Assembly (NCBI GenBank): GCA_937897615.1
Contig: CALCNO010000201.1
Location: forward strand, 262,564-326,563
Length of the DNA: 64,000 nucleotides
From: an uncultured Anaerolineaceae bacterium
Lineage (GTDB): Bacteria; Chloroflexota; Anaerolineae; Anaerolineales; Anaerolineaceae
Reading direction: 5' to 3'
The notes under the pieces are model-generated. The model ran no database searches and was not told the origin of the DNA. It was given only the letters and a program-made list of their open reading frames with translations. Made by a program: the position numbers and the translations under genes. Positions within the stretch are counted from its first letter, which is position 1. The number at the start of each line of letters is the position of its first letter. Positions 1-8,204 of this stretch are shown piece after piece.

Positions 1-297
1 CAATACGACCTCCTGCCGGTTTTCTCACTGGAAAATGGTGCGCTTAACTCCCTTGATAAATTCAAGAACATCCGCGGCGTAACCGAATACCTGTTGGAGT
101 TTCTCGAAGAGTACGAGAGCATTGCCAGCTTGCAGTTCGTCCACCCTGCACAGCAGCATTTGTCTCTTGTTCACGAATTGAACGAATACCTGGCTGAAAA
201 TCTTGATTTCAGCCAATGCACAGAATCTCACGCCAATACGTTCCTGGAAAACCTGATCGGCCCCGACGGCTTTGCCATGATCCTCATCGAAGGATAG
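1..297 (+). CDS. DegV-like protein, C-terminal part (5' end outside window)
   Basis: The reading frame is open from the first base of the window and stops at TAG 295-297, so about 98 C-terminal residues are present. The beginning, with the pattern LLPVFSLENGAL followed by a charged helix, resembles the 'kPIlslkdG' region of DegV-type fatty-acid-binding proteins. Near the end GPDGFA resembles the glycine-rich loop of that fold. A DegV gene just upstream of recG is a common order in Firmicutes and is plausible here, but no diagnostic N-terminal residues are in view. The 32-base gap to recG shows no terminator, so the two may be co-transcribed. It could be another alpha/beta protein; the call rests on weak similarity plus context. 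Confidence 0.45.
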   Translation, partial: QYDLLPVFSLENGALNSLDKFKNIRGVTEYLLEFLEEYESIASLQFVHPAQQHLSLVHELNEYLAENLDFSQCTESHANTFLENLIGPDGFAMILIEG

Positions 298-329
298 CGT
301 CACCTTTTTACATGCAGTAAAATATTCTC

Positions 330-2807
330 ATGTTCAAAACAATTGAGAGAATCAGCAAGTTTCTGGAGATTGAAAGTCAGGGACAGTATAAGAATCGCGT
401 AATCATCGGTGGGTTTGAAAAGTACCTGCCCAATGTGGTCCCGTTAATGCAATCAGAGAATGTTCCCGTGGAACTGATTAACGCCATTAAAGACACGTTT
501 TCTTCTTATGGACAATTATCCCCAAGAGAACGTGAAAAGAAAATTGGGCAATTATCTCTTTTGATTGAAAAAGAAGCAGCTATTAAGAGCAAAATAACCC
601 CACTGGTAGAGAAAACTATAGAAACGCAAACACCAGTGCATCCCGCACCAGTTGTTGAAAAAGCACATGAAAAACCTGCGCCTGCCTCCCCGGCACCATT
701 GATGCCCTCCTACACGAGCAAGTTCTTACAGGCAGACATCACGGTTTTGGAAAAAATCGGCCCCACCAAAAAAAGCCAATTCGCCCAGTTAGGGGTACGC
801 ACCATTGGCGACCTATTGTACCTGTTCCCAAGAAGGTATGACGATTATTCAAAACTTAAACCGATCAACCGGCTTGAATACGGCGATGAATTAACCGTCA
901 TCGCCACAGTTCAAAGTGTGCTATCCACAAAAATGCGCAACCGCGACCAGTCCAGAGTGGAAGTGGTGGTGAGCGACGGCACCGGATTCCTGCGGTTAGT
1001 ATTCTTTCGCGGCACGAAATTCCTGCGCACATTTGAAGCGCAGTTCCCTCACGGGAGGCAACTGGTTGTTTCTGGCAAAGTGACCATGTACCTTGGCCGG
1101 TTGCAAATGGACAACCCCAGTTTTGAGGACCTCGATCAGGCTCACCTGAACACCAATGGCATCATTCCTGTCTATCCATTGACTTCAGGACTTTCCCAAA
1201 AGCTGGTACGCAACACCACCAGCCAGGCGATCAATTATTGCGTTAATCACATTGGCGATTACCTGCCGGAAAACATCAAGCGAAAAACAGGACTGATCGA
1301 TCTGCCGGTTGCCCTGCACCAGGTACATTATCCCCAATCGCTTGATCTGCTCCAAAAGGCACAAAGTCGCCTTGCGTTTGACGAGATTTTCCTGCTGCAA
1401 CTTGGGGTGCTCCAGCAAAAAAAGAACTGGGTATCACAGCCTGCGCAGAAATATCCTGTAACCACAGAGATGCAGCAAGGCTTTATCGGTTCACTCCCCT
1501 ACCAATTAACCGGTGCGCAAAACAGGGTTATGAGCCAGATCATCCAGGACTTATCCTCGGGTGCGCCGATGAACCGGCTGCTGCAGGGCGATGTAGGCTC
1601 CGGCAAAACAGTGGTGGCGGCATTTGCAGCACTTGTGGTCATCAAGGCTGGTGCGCAGGTGGCCATCATGGCTCCCACGAGCATCCTTGCCGAGCAGCAT
1701 TTCCGCTCGTTGACCAGCCTGCTCACAACTCTCAAGGGCGCAGATTTGGCGCTTCAAGGAGACGAGGTCAGGCTGCTGACCGGTGAAACCAACTCCAAAG
1801 ACCGTGAGGAAATCAAGGCCAGTTTGTTGGATGGTAAGGTAAAACTTTTGATCGGCACCCATGCACTGATCGAAGACCCCATCCAATTCCAAAACCTGCA
1901 ACTGGTTGTGATCGATGAGCAGCACCGTTTTGGCGTATCACAGCGGGCAGCGCTCCGGCAAAAAGGCCAAAATCCGCACCTGCTGGTGATGAGCGCCACC
2001 CCAATCCCACGTTCTCTAGCGCTCACATTGTATGGTGACCTGGAGCTTTCGGTAATGGACGAAATGCCAGCAGGGCGCAAACCCGTAGAAACGCACATCC
2101 TTAGCCCTGTTGAACGCGAAAGAGCCTACCAGATCATCCGCGCGCACATTAAGCAGGGGCATCAGGCTTTCATCGTCTATCCACTCATCGAGGGAGATGA
2201 GGAGGGCGAGGTAAAAGCCGCCGTTGATGATTATGATGTGCTGCAAGAAGAGATCTTCCCGGATATGAAAATCGGCTTACTGCATGGGCGTATGCCAGCT
2301 GAGGAAAAAGAAAAAGTGATGACCGCCTTCCTCAACAAGGAGTTTCCGGTGCTCGTTTCCACTACCGTGATCGAGGTAGGCGTGGATATCCCCAATGCGA
2401 CGGTGATGATGATCGAAGGTGCCAACCGCTTTGGCCTGGCGCAGTTGCACCAATTGCGCGGCCGGGTTGGGCGCAACCAGGAGCAATCCATCTGCCTGCT
2501 TGTCCCGGAAAACGAGGATACCACCGAGAATGAACGCCTGATGGCAATGGTGGAAAGCAATGACGGCTTCATCCTTGCAGAAAAAGACCTGCAGCAGCGC
2601 GGCCCCGGCGATTTTATCGGCTACCGCCAATCCGGTTTTGCCGATTTGAAGATGGCCAAGATCACAGATGTGCACTTGATCGAAAAAGCCAGGGAGACCG
2701 CAGAGACGCTGTTCGCAGAGGATCCGCTGCTGGAAAAGCCTGAAAATGCGATAATATTACAGAGGTTATCTGCTTTTTGGCAGTCAGATAAAAGTGATAT
2801 TAGTTAG
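330..2807 (+). CDS. recG: ATP-dependent DNA helicase RecG
   Basis: RecG remodels stalled replication forks and branched DNA (Holliday junctions, D-loops) using ATP. The 825-residue product is longer than the E. coli protein (about 690) because of roughly 130 extra N-terminal residues, ending in a Pro/Ala-rich linker, before the wedge/OB-fold region. Visible motifs are Walker A GDVGSGKT at about residues 420-427, the DEQH box in VVIDEQHRFG near 526, motif III MSATPIPR near 553, and motif VI QLRGRVGR near 705-715. The C-terminal helicase lobe and the TRG-type RQSGFADL region follow. The ATG at 330 is the first good start after the preceding gene. coaD begins 12 bases after the stop, which suggests one operon. 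Confidence 0.95.
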   Translation: MFKTIERISKFLEIESQGQYKNRVIIGGFEKYLPNVVPLMQSENVPVELINAIKDTFSSYGQLSPREREKKIGQLSLLIEKEAAIKSKITPLVEKTIETQTPVHPAPVVEKAHEKPAPASPAPLMPSYTSKFLQADITVLEKIGPTKKSQFAQLGVRTIGDLLYLFPRRYDDYSKLKPINRLEYGDELTVIATVQSVLSTKMRNRDQSRVEVVVSDGTGFLRLVFFRGTKFLRTFEAQFPHGRQLVVSGKVTMYLGRLQMDNPSFEDLDQAHLNTNGIIPVYPLTSGLSQKLVRNTTSQAINYCVNHIGDYLPENIKRKTGLIDLPVALHQVHYPQSLDLLQKAQSRLAFDEIFLLQLGVLQQKKNWVSQPAQKYPVTTEMQQGFIGSLPYQLTGAQNRVMSQIIQDLSSGAPMNRLLQGDVGSGKTVVAAFAALVVIKAGAQVAIMAPTSILAEQHFRSLTSLLTTLKGADLALQGDEVRLLTGETNSKDREEIKASLLDGKVKLLIGTHALIEDPIQFQNLQLVVIDEQHRFGVSQRAALRQKGQNPHLLVMSATPIPRSLALTLYGDLELSVMDEMPAGRKPVETHILSPVERERAYQIIRAHIKQGHQAFIVYPLIEGDEEGEVKAAVDDYDVLQEEIFPDMKIGLLHGRMPAEEKEKVMTAFLNKEFPVLVSTTVIEVGVDIPNATVMMIEGANRFGLAQLHQLRGRVGRNQEQSICLLVPENEDTTENERLMAMVESNDGFILAEKDLQQRGPGDFIGYRQSGFADLKMAKITDVHLIEKARETAETLFAEDPLLEKPENAIILQRLSAFWQSDKSDIS

Positions 2808-2819
2808 TCAGGAGAGAGG

Positions 2820-3344
2820 ATGATTAAAGCTGTTTTCCCGGGGTCGTTTGACCCCATTCACAACGGGCACATTGATATTGCCACCAGAGCCGCCAGGATT
2901 GTGGACGAACTGGTGGTAGCTGTATACGACAAACCCCTCAAGAGTTTCCTTTTTTCTCCTGAAGCCCGCATGGATATGGTCAAAGAGGTTTTCAAAAACA
3001 ATCCTAAAGTGACCGTGTGCGGTTACAGCGGACTGACGGTCAAATTCTGCGAACAGATCGGCGCCCAGGTAATGATTCGCGGCCTGCGTGTTTTTTCCGA
3101 TTTTGAATATGAGTTCCGCATGGCCCTGGCCAACCACCGCCTTTCTTCCAGTGTAGAAATGATGGCCCTGATCACCAGCGAGGAACACTCCTTCCTTTCC
3201 TCCACCACCGTCCGTGAGATCGCTTCGCTTGGCGGCGACGTCACCACGATGGTGCCGCCTTACGTAGCCAAGATCCTTCACACCCAGTTTGCTTCACTTG
3301 GAGACAACCATTCGGTAATGCCAACACAGAATATGCGAGATTAA
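2820..3344 (+). CDS. coaD: Phosphopantetheine adenylyltransferase
   Basis: CoaD transfers AMP from ATP to 4'-phosphopantetheine, giving dephospho-CoA, the penultimate step of CoA synthesis. The 174-residue protein has the nucleotidyltransferase signature GSFDPIHNGHIDI at residues 8-20 with the H/TxGH motif. It also has the family-typical MIRGLR segment and the SSTTVRE motif near residue 125. Length is slightly above the usual 160 because of a short C-terminal tail. GGAGAGAGG stands just before the ATG and serves as ribosome binding site. It follows recG by 12 bases. Confidence 0.96.
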   Translation: MIKAVFPGSFDPIHNGHIDIATRAARIVDELVVAVYDKPLKSFLFSPEARMDMVKEVFKNNPKVTVCGYSGLTVKFCEQIGAQVMIRGLRVFSDFEYEFRMALANHRLSSSVEMMALITSEEHSFLSSTTVREIASLGGDVTTMVPPYVAKILHTQFASLGDNHSVMPTQNMRD

Positions 3345-3357
3345 TCTGGCCCAATGC

Positions 3358-3387
3358 TTGCATCTATTATTTGCAATTCGTTATAAT
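3358..3387 (+). promoter_or_regulatory. Sigma-70-type promoter for the coiled-coil gene
   Basis: TTGCAT at 3358-3363 and a perfect TATAAT at 3382-3387 are separated by 18 bases. The predicted start near 3394 leaves only a very short leader before the ATG at 3407, with AGGAG at 3394-3398 as ribosome binding site. Confidence 0.6.
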
Positions 3388-3406
3388 GAAAGCAGGAGTG
3401 GTCAAA

Positions 3407-3910
3407 ATGGATATCTTACATCTGGTTGATCGTTTGGAAGAGTTGTTTAACGAAAGTCGTCCCGTCCCATTCACACACAGTGTGGTTGTTGACGAAGACC
3501 GCCTGCTGGATTTGATTGACCAGATGCGCATCACCATCCCTGAAGAAATTAAAAAGGCGCAGCAGCTCCTGGCTCAAAAAGATAGGATTCTCGCTCAGGC
3601 ACAGGAAGAGGGAAACCGAACCATTGCGCTTGCGCGCGAAAAAAGTGAAAAACTGGTCGAAAAGGATTCGGTCACCCAGGCAGCCCAGGTGCGCGCAGAT
3701 CAGTTGCTTGCACAGGCCAAAAGCGAGTGCGCGCAAACAAAAAGGGAAGCCGACGAGTATGTGCTTACTACATTGACCAATCTTTCGAAAGAAATGGAAC
3801 AATCCCTCGCTCAGGTAAAGAATGGCATTCTTGCCCTGCAGGTGGAAAAACGCAAAGGCGAAACGCAGCCACAGCCTCAACCTCAGGTTGAATCCCAAAC
3901 ACCGGCATAG
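3407..3910 (+). CDS. Coiled-coil protein of unknown function (ATP synthase b-subunit/DivIVA-like)
   Basis: A 167-residue protein starting MDILHLVDRLEEL. The N-terminal 60 residues are a conserved-looking helical and short-strand segment. Residues about 55-150 are a highly charged Ala/Gln/Glu/Lys-rich coiled coil like that of ATP synthase b subunits or DivIVA. The end is a Gln/Pro-repeat tail. There is no membrane segment. I chose the ATG at 3407 because AGGAGTGG lies 6-7 bases ahead; an in-frame TTG at 3371 would sit upstream of the -10 box. A bidirectional terminator follows. Proteins of this shape are scaffolds or cell-division accessories in other bacteria, but no specific role can be assigned. 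Confidence 0.7.
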   Translation: MDILHLVDRLEELFNESRPVPFTHSVVVDEDRLLDLIDQMRITIPEEIKKAQQLLAQKDRILAQAQEEGNRTIALAREKSEKLVEKDSVTQAAQVRADQLLAQAKSECAQTKREADEYVLTTLTNLSKEMEQSLAQVKNGILALQVEKRKGETQPQPQPQVESQTPA

Positions 3911-3911
3911 A

Positions 3912-3943
3912 AAAAGCCCCTCGTGTGTACGAGGGGCTTTTTA
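3912..3943. terminator. Bidirectional intrinsic terminator
   Basis: AAAAGCCCCTCG and CGAGGGGCTTTT form a 12-bp stem around the loop TGTGTA, with A- and T-runs on either side. It sits between the convergent coiled-coil gene and lon and can end both transcripts. Confidence 0.9.
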
Positions 3944-3949
3944 TTATCC

Positions 3950-6451
3950 TCACTTCTCCCGCTTGTGTTCCCGTCCTTCGTTCTTCAGCATTGCTTTCAC
4001 TTTTTTAATGATCGGGTTTTCGCCCCCGTTTTGAGCATGCACGGCCAATTTGATCACTTCATCCATGTGCCTGACGTATTCGATCTTCACGTCTTCCAGC
4101 ACCTTCTTCGGCACCTCGACCAGATCCTTTTTGTTCTTTTCGGGCAGCAGGATGATTTTCAGCCCTGCACGGTAAGCCGCCAACACTTTTTCTCTGACAC
4201 CGCCAATGGGCAGCACATTGCCGCGCAGCGTTATTTCGCCCGTCATGCCCAGATCTTTGTAGACCCTTCTATCGGATAGCGCCGAAAACAACGCCGTGGC
4301 AATGGTGATGCCGGCGCTGGGGCCGTCCTTGGGGATTGCGCCTTCCGGGATATGAATATGGATATCCAGGCTCTCAAACACCTCAGGATCAATATTGAGC
4401 GCGGCAGAACGCGATTTGAGATAGGAAAGTGCTGCCTGCGCCGACTCTTGCATCACATCGCCAATTTGCCCGGTGACCTGCAGATTCCCCTTGCCTTCCA
4501 GGATAAGCACCTCCACCGGCATGATCTCGCCACCGTTTTCGGTCCAGGCAATCGCAGTCGCAACCCCCACTTCGTCCTGGCGTTCCGCCTCGGTCATGAA
4601 GAATTGCGGAGGCCCAAGGAATTTTTCGATCACTCGCGGGGTGATTGCCTTGGTGACGCGCCGTTTCTCCGCCTTCTGGCGCGCTTCTTTGCGCAGGAGT
4701 TGCCCGATCTCACGTTCCAGGTTACGCACTCCGGCTTCATAAGTGTATTCACGGATAATCTTCTGGATGGAAGCATCATCAAAAGCTACATCCTCTGCCT
4801 CAAAGCCATTTTCCTGCAGCTGCTTGGGAATGAGGAACTTCCGCGCAATTTCAACCTTTTCCTCTTCGATGTAGCCAGGAAATTCAATCACTTCCATGCG
4901 GTCCAGCAGCGCAGGCGGAATGGAGCCAAGGCTGTTGGAGGTGGTGATGAACATCACCTTACTGAGGTCAAACGCCAGTTCAAGGTAATGGTCTGAAAAA
5001 GCATGATTCTGTTCGGGATCGAGCACTTCCAGCAGAGCGGAAGAAGGATCGCCGCGAAAATCAGAGCCAAGCTTGTCAATTTCATCCAGCATGAAGAGCG
5101 GATTGAGCGTGCCGGCGCGGCGCATCGTCTGCAAAATGCGGCCCGGCATGGCACCAATGTAAGTACGTCGGTGCCCACGGATCTCAGCTTCGTCGCGTAC
5201 GCCGCCCAGAGAAAGGCGCACAAACTTCCGCCCCAGTGCAGCGGCAATGGATTGGCCAAGAGAGGTCTTGCCGGTACCCGGAGGGCCGGTAAAGCAAAGG
5301 ATGGGTTGGCGCTCTTTTTTAGGCTTGAGGCTGCGCACCGCAATGTACTCCAGAATGCGGTCTTTGGCTTTTCCAAGCCCATAATGATTCTCGTCGAGGA
5401 TTTTGGCAGCGTGTTTCACGTTGAGATTATCGGTGGTCGTCACATCCCAGGGCAGTTCCAGAATCCAATCCAGATATGTCCGGATGATGCCAACCTCCGG
5501 CGCCATTGCCGGCATCTGGGTCAAGCGCTCAATTTCTTTTTTCGCCTGTTTCCTGGCCTCCTCAGGCATGGCCGTGTCTTCCACCTTTTTCCGTAGCTCA
5601 TTAATCTCGCGCGTCCAAATATCACCTTCCCCCAATTCATTCTGGATGGCCTTAAGCTGCTCGCGCAAGAAAAACTCCCGCTGCGAACGGTCAACCTCGC
5701 TCTGCACCCGCGTTTGAATCTCATCTTCAAGTTGAAGGACGTCTAATTCCTGTGCCAGCAGCCAGTTGATCTTCTTGAGCCGATCCTTTGGCTCAATGAT
5801 CCGCAATAACTCCAGGCGCTCAGAAAAAGGCAGGGAGATGGCAGTGGCAATCATATCTGCCAACCAGCCGGGTTCCGAGATATTCACGGAAAACAGGTGC
5901 GCTTCATCCGGCAGGCTGCGATCCAACTGTACGCACTTCTCGAACAGGTCGCGTGAGGTGCGCATCAGGGCTTCAATCTGTCGGTCAGAGATGGTACTTT
6001 CTCTGATGACGAAACCGCGCACCCAGTTGAACTGCTCATCTTCAACGATCTCAGTGATGCGAATGCGGCGCCTGCCCTGCACAAGCGCGGAAGCGTTGCC
6101 ATCCTGCAAGGAAAGCAAGCGCCCCACAGCAATTTCTACCCCAATATCTACAAAATCACCCGGCTTAGGCTTTTCGATATCGCCATCTTTCAACACCAGC
6201 GCAATCATTGTTCCGCCGTGTTTCTGGACATAATTGATGGCTTCCAGGTTGGTGCCGGGAGAAACAAAGATTGGTGAGACCATGCGCGGAAAGACCACAA
6301 TGTCGCGCATGATCAAGAGTGGGCAATAGATCAGCCCGTTTTCGTCGGGGGTGGCATCGCTTACCTGGTAGAGTTCATCAGTCCTTTGATACAGAGCTGT
6401 GGTAAATTCTTCCGGGTTGTCTAGGCGTTTTTTCCAATCGTCTCTCATCAT
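3950..6451 (-). CDS. lon: ATP-dependent Lon protease
   Basis: Lon is a cytosolic AAA+ serine protease that removes damaged and short-lived regulatory proteins. The 833-residue product has the LonA order: substrate-binding N domain (about 40-240), helical region, AAA+ domain with Walker A GPPGTGKT at about 389-396 and Walker B FMLDEIDKLG, then the protease domain. The catalytic Ser lies in DGPSAGI near residue 712 and the Lys in VREKVLAA near 755, a 43-residue spacing as in E. coli Lon. The start ATG ATG overlaps the folC stop (ATGA), so the two are probably translationally coupled, with folC first. Confidence 0.97.
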   Translation of the reverse strand: MMRDDWKKRLDNPEEFTTALYQRTDELYQVSDATPDENGLIYCPLLIMRDIVVFPRMVSPIFVSPGTNLEAINYVQKHGGTMIALVLKDGDIEKPKPGDFVDIGVEIAVGRLLSLQDGNASALVQGRRRIRITEIVEDEQFNWVRGFVIRESTISDRQIEALMRTSRDLFEKCVQLDRSLPDEAHLFSVNISEPGWLADMIATAISLPFSERLELLRIIEPKDRLKKINWLLAQELDVLQLEDEIQTRVQSEVDRSQREFFLREQLKAIQNELGEGDIWTREINELRKKVEDTAMPEEARKQAKKEIERLTQMPAMAPEVGIIRTYLDWILELPWDVTTTDNLNVKHAAKILDENHYGLGKAKDRILEYIAVRSLKPKKERQPILCFTGPPGTGKTSLGQSIAAALGRKFVRLSLGGVRDEAEIRGHRRTYIGAMPGRILQTMRRAGTLNPLFMLDEIDKLGSDFRGDPSSALLEVLDPEQNHAFSDHYLELAFDLSKVMFITTSNSLGSIPPALLDRMEVIEFPGYIEEEKVEIARKFLIPKQLQENGFEAEDVAFDDASIQKIIREYTYEAGVRNLEREIGQLLRKEARQKAEKRRVTKAITPRVIEKFLGPPQFFMTEAERQDEVGVATAIAWTENGGEIMPVEVLILEGKGNLQVTGQIGDVMQESAQAALSYLKSRSAALNIDPEVFESLDIHIHIPEGAIPKDGPSAGITIATALFSALSDRRVYKDLGMTGEITLRGNVLPIGGVREKVLAAYRAGLKIILLPEKNKKDLVEVPKKVLEDVKIEYVRHMDEVIKLAVHAQNGGENPIIKKVKAMLKNEGREHKREK

Positions 6452-7776
6452 TTATCCTGGTTCTTCATAAGTATGATCTCTTTTGCCGCTGCTGCCACAA
6501 AGATACTGCCGGTTACAAGGATTGCATCCGCTTTTTCCTGTACAAACGCCACATCCAGGGCAGTTTCCAGGCTATCGGTAACGATTGATTGATACCCCAT
6601 CTCCCTGGCAATATCGCCAAGCTGTGCCGGCTCCAGTGCTCGCGGGTGAATACTCTTCGTCATAATCATAACATCAGATATGGGCAGCAATGAAGCAAAC
6701 ATCCCTTTGATATCCTTGTCCTCTGAAACCCCAAAGACAAGAACGACTTTTTTGTCTTTCAGGTACTCGCGCACTGTAAGGCTCAGCTTTTTAGCGCTGT
6801 CGGCATTATGCGCAGAGTCCACAATTACCAACGGGGAATGTTGCACCACCTCAAAGCGGCAAGGCCAACTGGCGTTTTGAAATCCCTTTTGGATGATCGA
6901 GTCTTCGAGGTTAAAGCCCTTATTCGCCAATTCCTTCAAAACACAATATGCAGTTACAGCATTTTCCACCTGGTGAAATCCTACCAGGGGAATATGGAAA
7001 CGCAGACCCTCCTCTGGGGCAGTTTTTCTCTGCAAATCAAATACCTGCTTTTCCAGGTCGTGCTCAATGACGGAATACGTAAACAGATGATCCACCCGGT
7101 AAAGTGGAGCCTGGCGTGCTTTAGCGATCTCTTCCAATACCCCATACACCTGTGGATAACCCTGCGGCGCAACCACCACCGCGCGGCCTTGCTTGATGAT
7201 GCCGCCTTTTTCGGCTGCAATCTTTTCAATGGTATCTCCCAGGATGTTCATGTGATCGTAAGAAAGTGAGGTAATCACCGACATCAAGGGATCCACAATA
7301 TTCGTGGCATCCAGCCTGCCGCCCAATCCTACCTCGACAACGGCAATGTCCACCTTTTTTTCAGCAAAATACTTGAAGGCAATGGCAGTAGTGATCTCGA
7401 AAGTAGTGATTTCCGGGATTTCCTGCAAACCTGGCTTGAGTTGTTCTACGAATTCAACCAGCTCCTCATGCAACATTGGAGAACGATTGACCTGGATACG
7501 CTCCACATAGTCATGCAAGTGCGGTGAGGTGTACAACCCCACCCTGTAACCAGCCTGCTGCAGAGCAGAGGCAACAAAAACCGAAGTGCTGCCCTTTCCC
7601 TTGGTACCGGCAACATGGATGACTGGATAGTGTGACTGCGGATTCCCCAGCCGTTCCGCTAACCTCCTCATTCGGTCAAGGTTGAATTTTTCCGGCGAGT
7701 AGCGCAACTGGCGCGTCAGGCTGTAATCGACAAAACTGTACAGGTAGTCCAAAGCAGCATCATAAGCGGTTTTCAT
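6448..7776 (-). CDS. folC: Bifunctional folylpolyglutamate/dihydrofolate synthase
   Basis: FolC adds glutamate to folates (and to dihydropteroate in bifunctional forms), using ATP. The protein has the Mur-ligase-type P-loop GTKGKGST near residue 50, the conserved SYDHMNILG segment, and the C-terminal ligase domain with VVDSAHN. Length, about 442, is normal. Family alignment favours starting at MKTAYDAALDYLY (7776). ATGs at 7791 and 7800 are in frame and would add 5-8 residues. A TATAAT lies only a few bases ahead of 7800, so a leaderless start there is possible. It overlaps lon by 4 bases and diverges from the YlxP-like gene. Confidence 0.92.
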   Translation of the reverse strand: MKTAYDAALDYLYSFVDYSLTRQLRYSPEKFNLDRMRRLAERLGNPQSHYPVIHVAGTKGKGSTSVFVASALQQAGYRVGLYTSPHLHDYVERIQVNRSPMLHEELVEFVEQLKPGLQEIPEITTFEITTAIAFKYFAEKKVDIAVVEVGLGGRLDATNIVDPLMSVITSLSYDHMNILGDTIEKIAAEKGGIIKQGRAVVVAPQGYPQVYGVLEEIAKARQAPLYRVDHLFTYSVIEHDLEKQVFDLQRKTAPEEGLRFHIPLVGFHQVENAVTAYCVLKELANKGFNLEDSIIQKGFQNASWPCRFEVVQHSPLVIVDSAHNADSAKKLSLTVREYLKDKKVVLVFGVSEDKDIKGMFASLLPISDVMIMTKSIHPRALEPAQLGDIAREMGYQSIVTDSLETALDVAFVQEKADAILVTGSIFVAAAAKEIILMKNQDK

Positions 7777-7880
7777 TTTGGCTATACTCATTAATCCCAT
7801 TCTATATTATATTAACGGTGGGATTGTAATTGAGCGGAATTCAGATGGCAAGAGCAACTTCACAAAAAGAGAGAAAAGTC

Positions 7881-8162
7881 ATGGTTTCTTTACTCACAAT
7901 CAAGTATTCTATCCCCGGCTGCCAATCACTAAAAGAAAAACGTTCCGCAATACAACCGCTAATCGCCCGTATCCGCAAAGAGTTCAATGTTTCGTTGTCT
8001 GAAGTTGGCCTGCAAGACATTGTGCAAAGCGCCTGGATTGGCGTAGTCTGTGTTTCAAACGACTCAGCCCATAATGCGCAGGTACTGGAGAAAGTTGTGC
8101 ACTTTTCCGAAGAGTATTTCCCCAACCTGCAAATCCTTGAACATCATATTGAAAATTACTGA
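7881..8162 (+). CDS. YlxP-like DUF503 family protein
   Basis: A protein of 93 residues with the family core VSLLTIKYSIPGCQSLKEKR, followed by a helix, FNVSLSEVGLQD and GVVCVSNDSAHNAQVLEKV. Members are small ferredoxin-fold proteins, often encoded with ribosome-maturation or infB genes, and were linked to ribosome biogenesis in Firmicutes; the biochemical role is not firmly known. The start at 7881 matches where the family begins and has GAGAG 7 bases upstream. Starts at 7845 (ATG) or 7830 (TTG) would add non-conserved residues. The radical SAM gene begins 42 bases downstream. Confidence 0.85.
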   Translation: MVSLLTIKYSIPGCQSLKEKRSAIQPLIARIRKEFNVSLSEVGLQDIVQSAWIGVVCVSNDSAHNAQVLEKVVHFSEEYFPNLQILEHHIENY

Positions 8163-8204
8163 TCCACAATTCAGTTACGTTAATTCCCTTGATAGGAGTA
8201 TTTT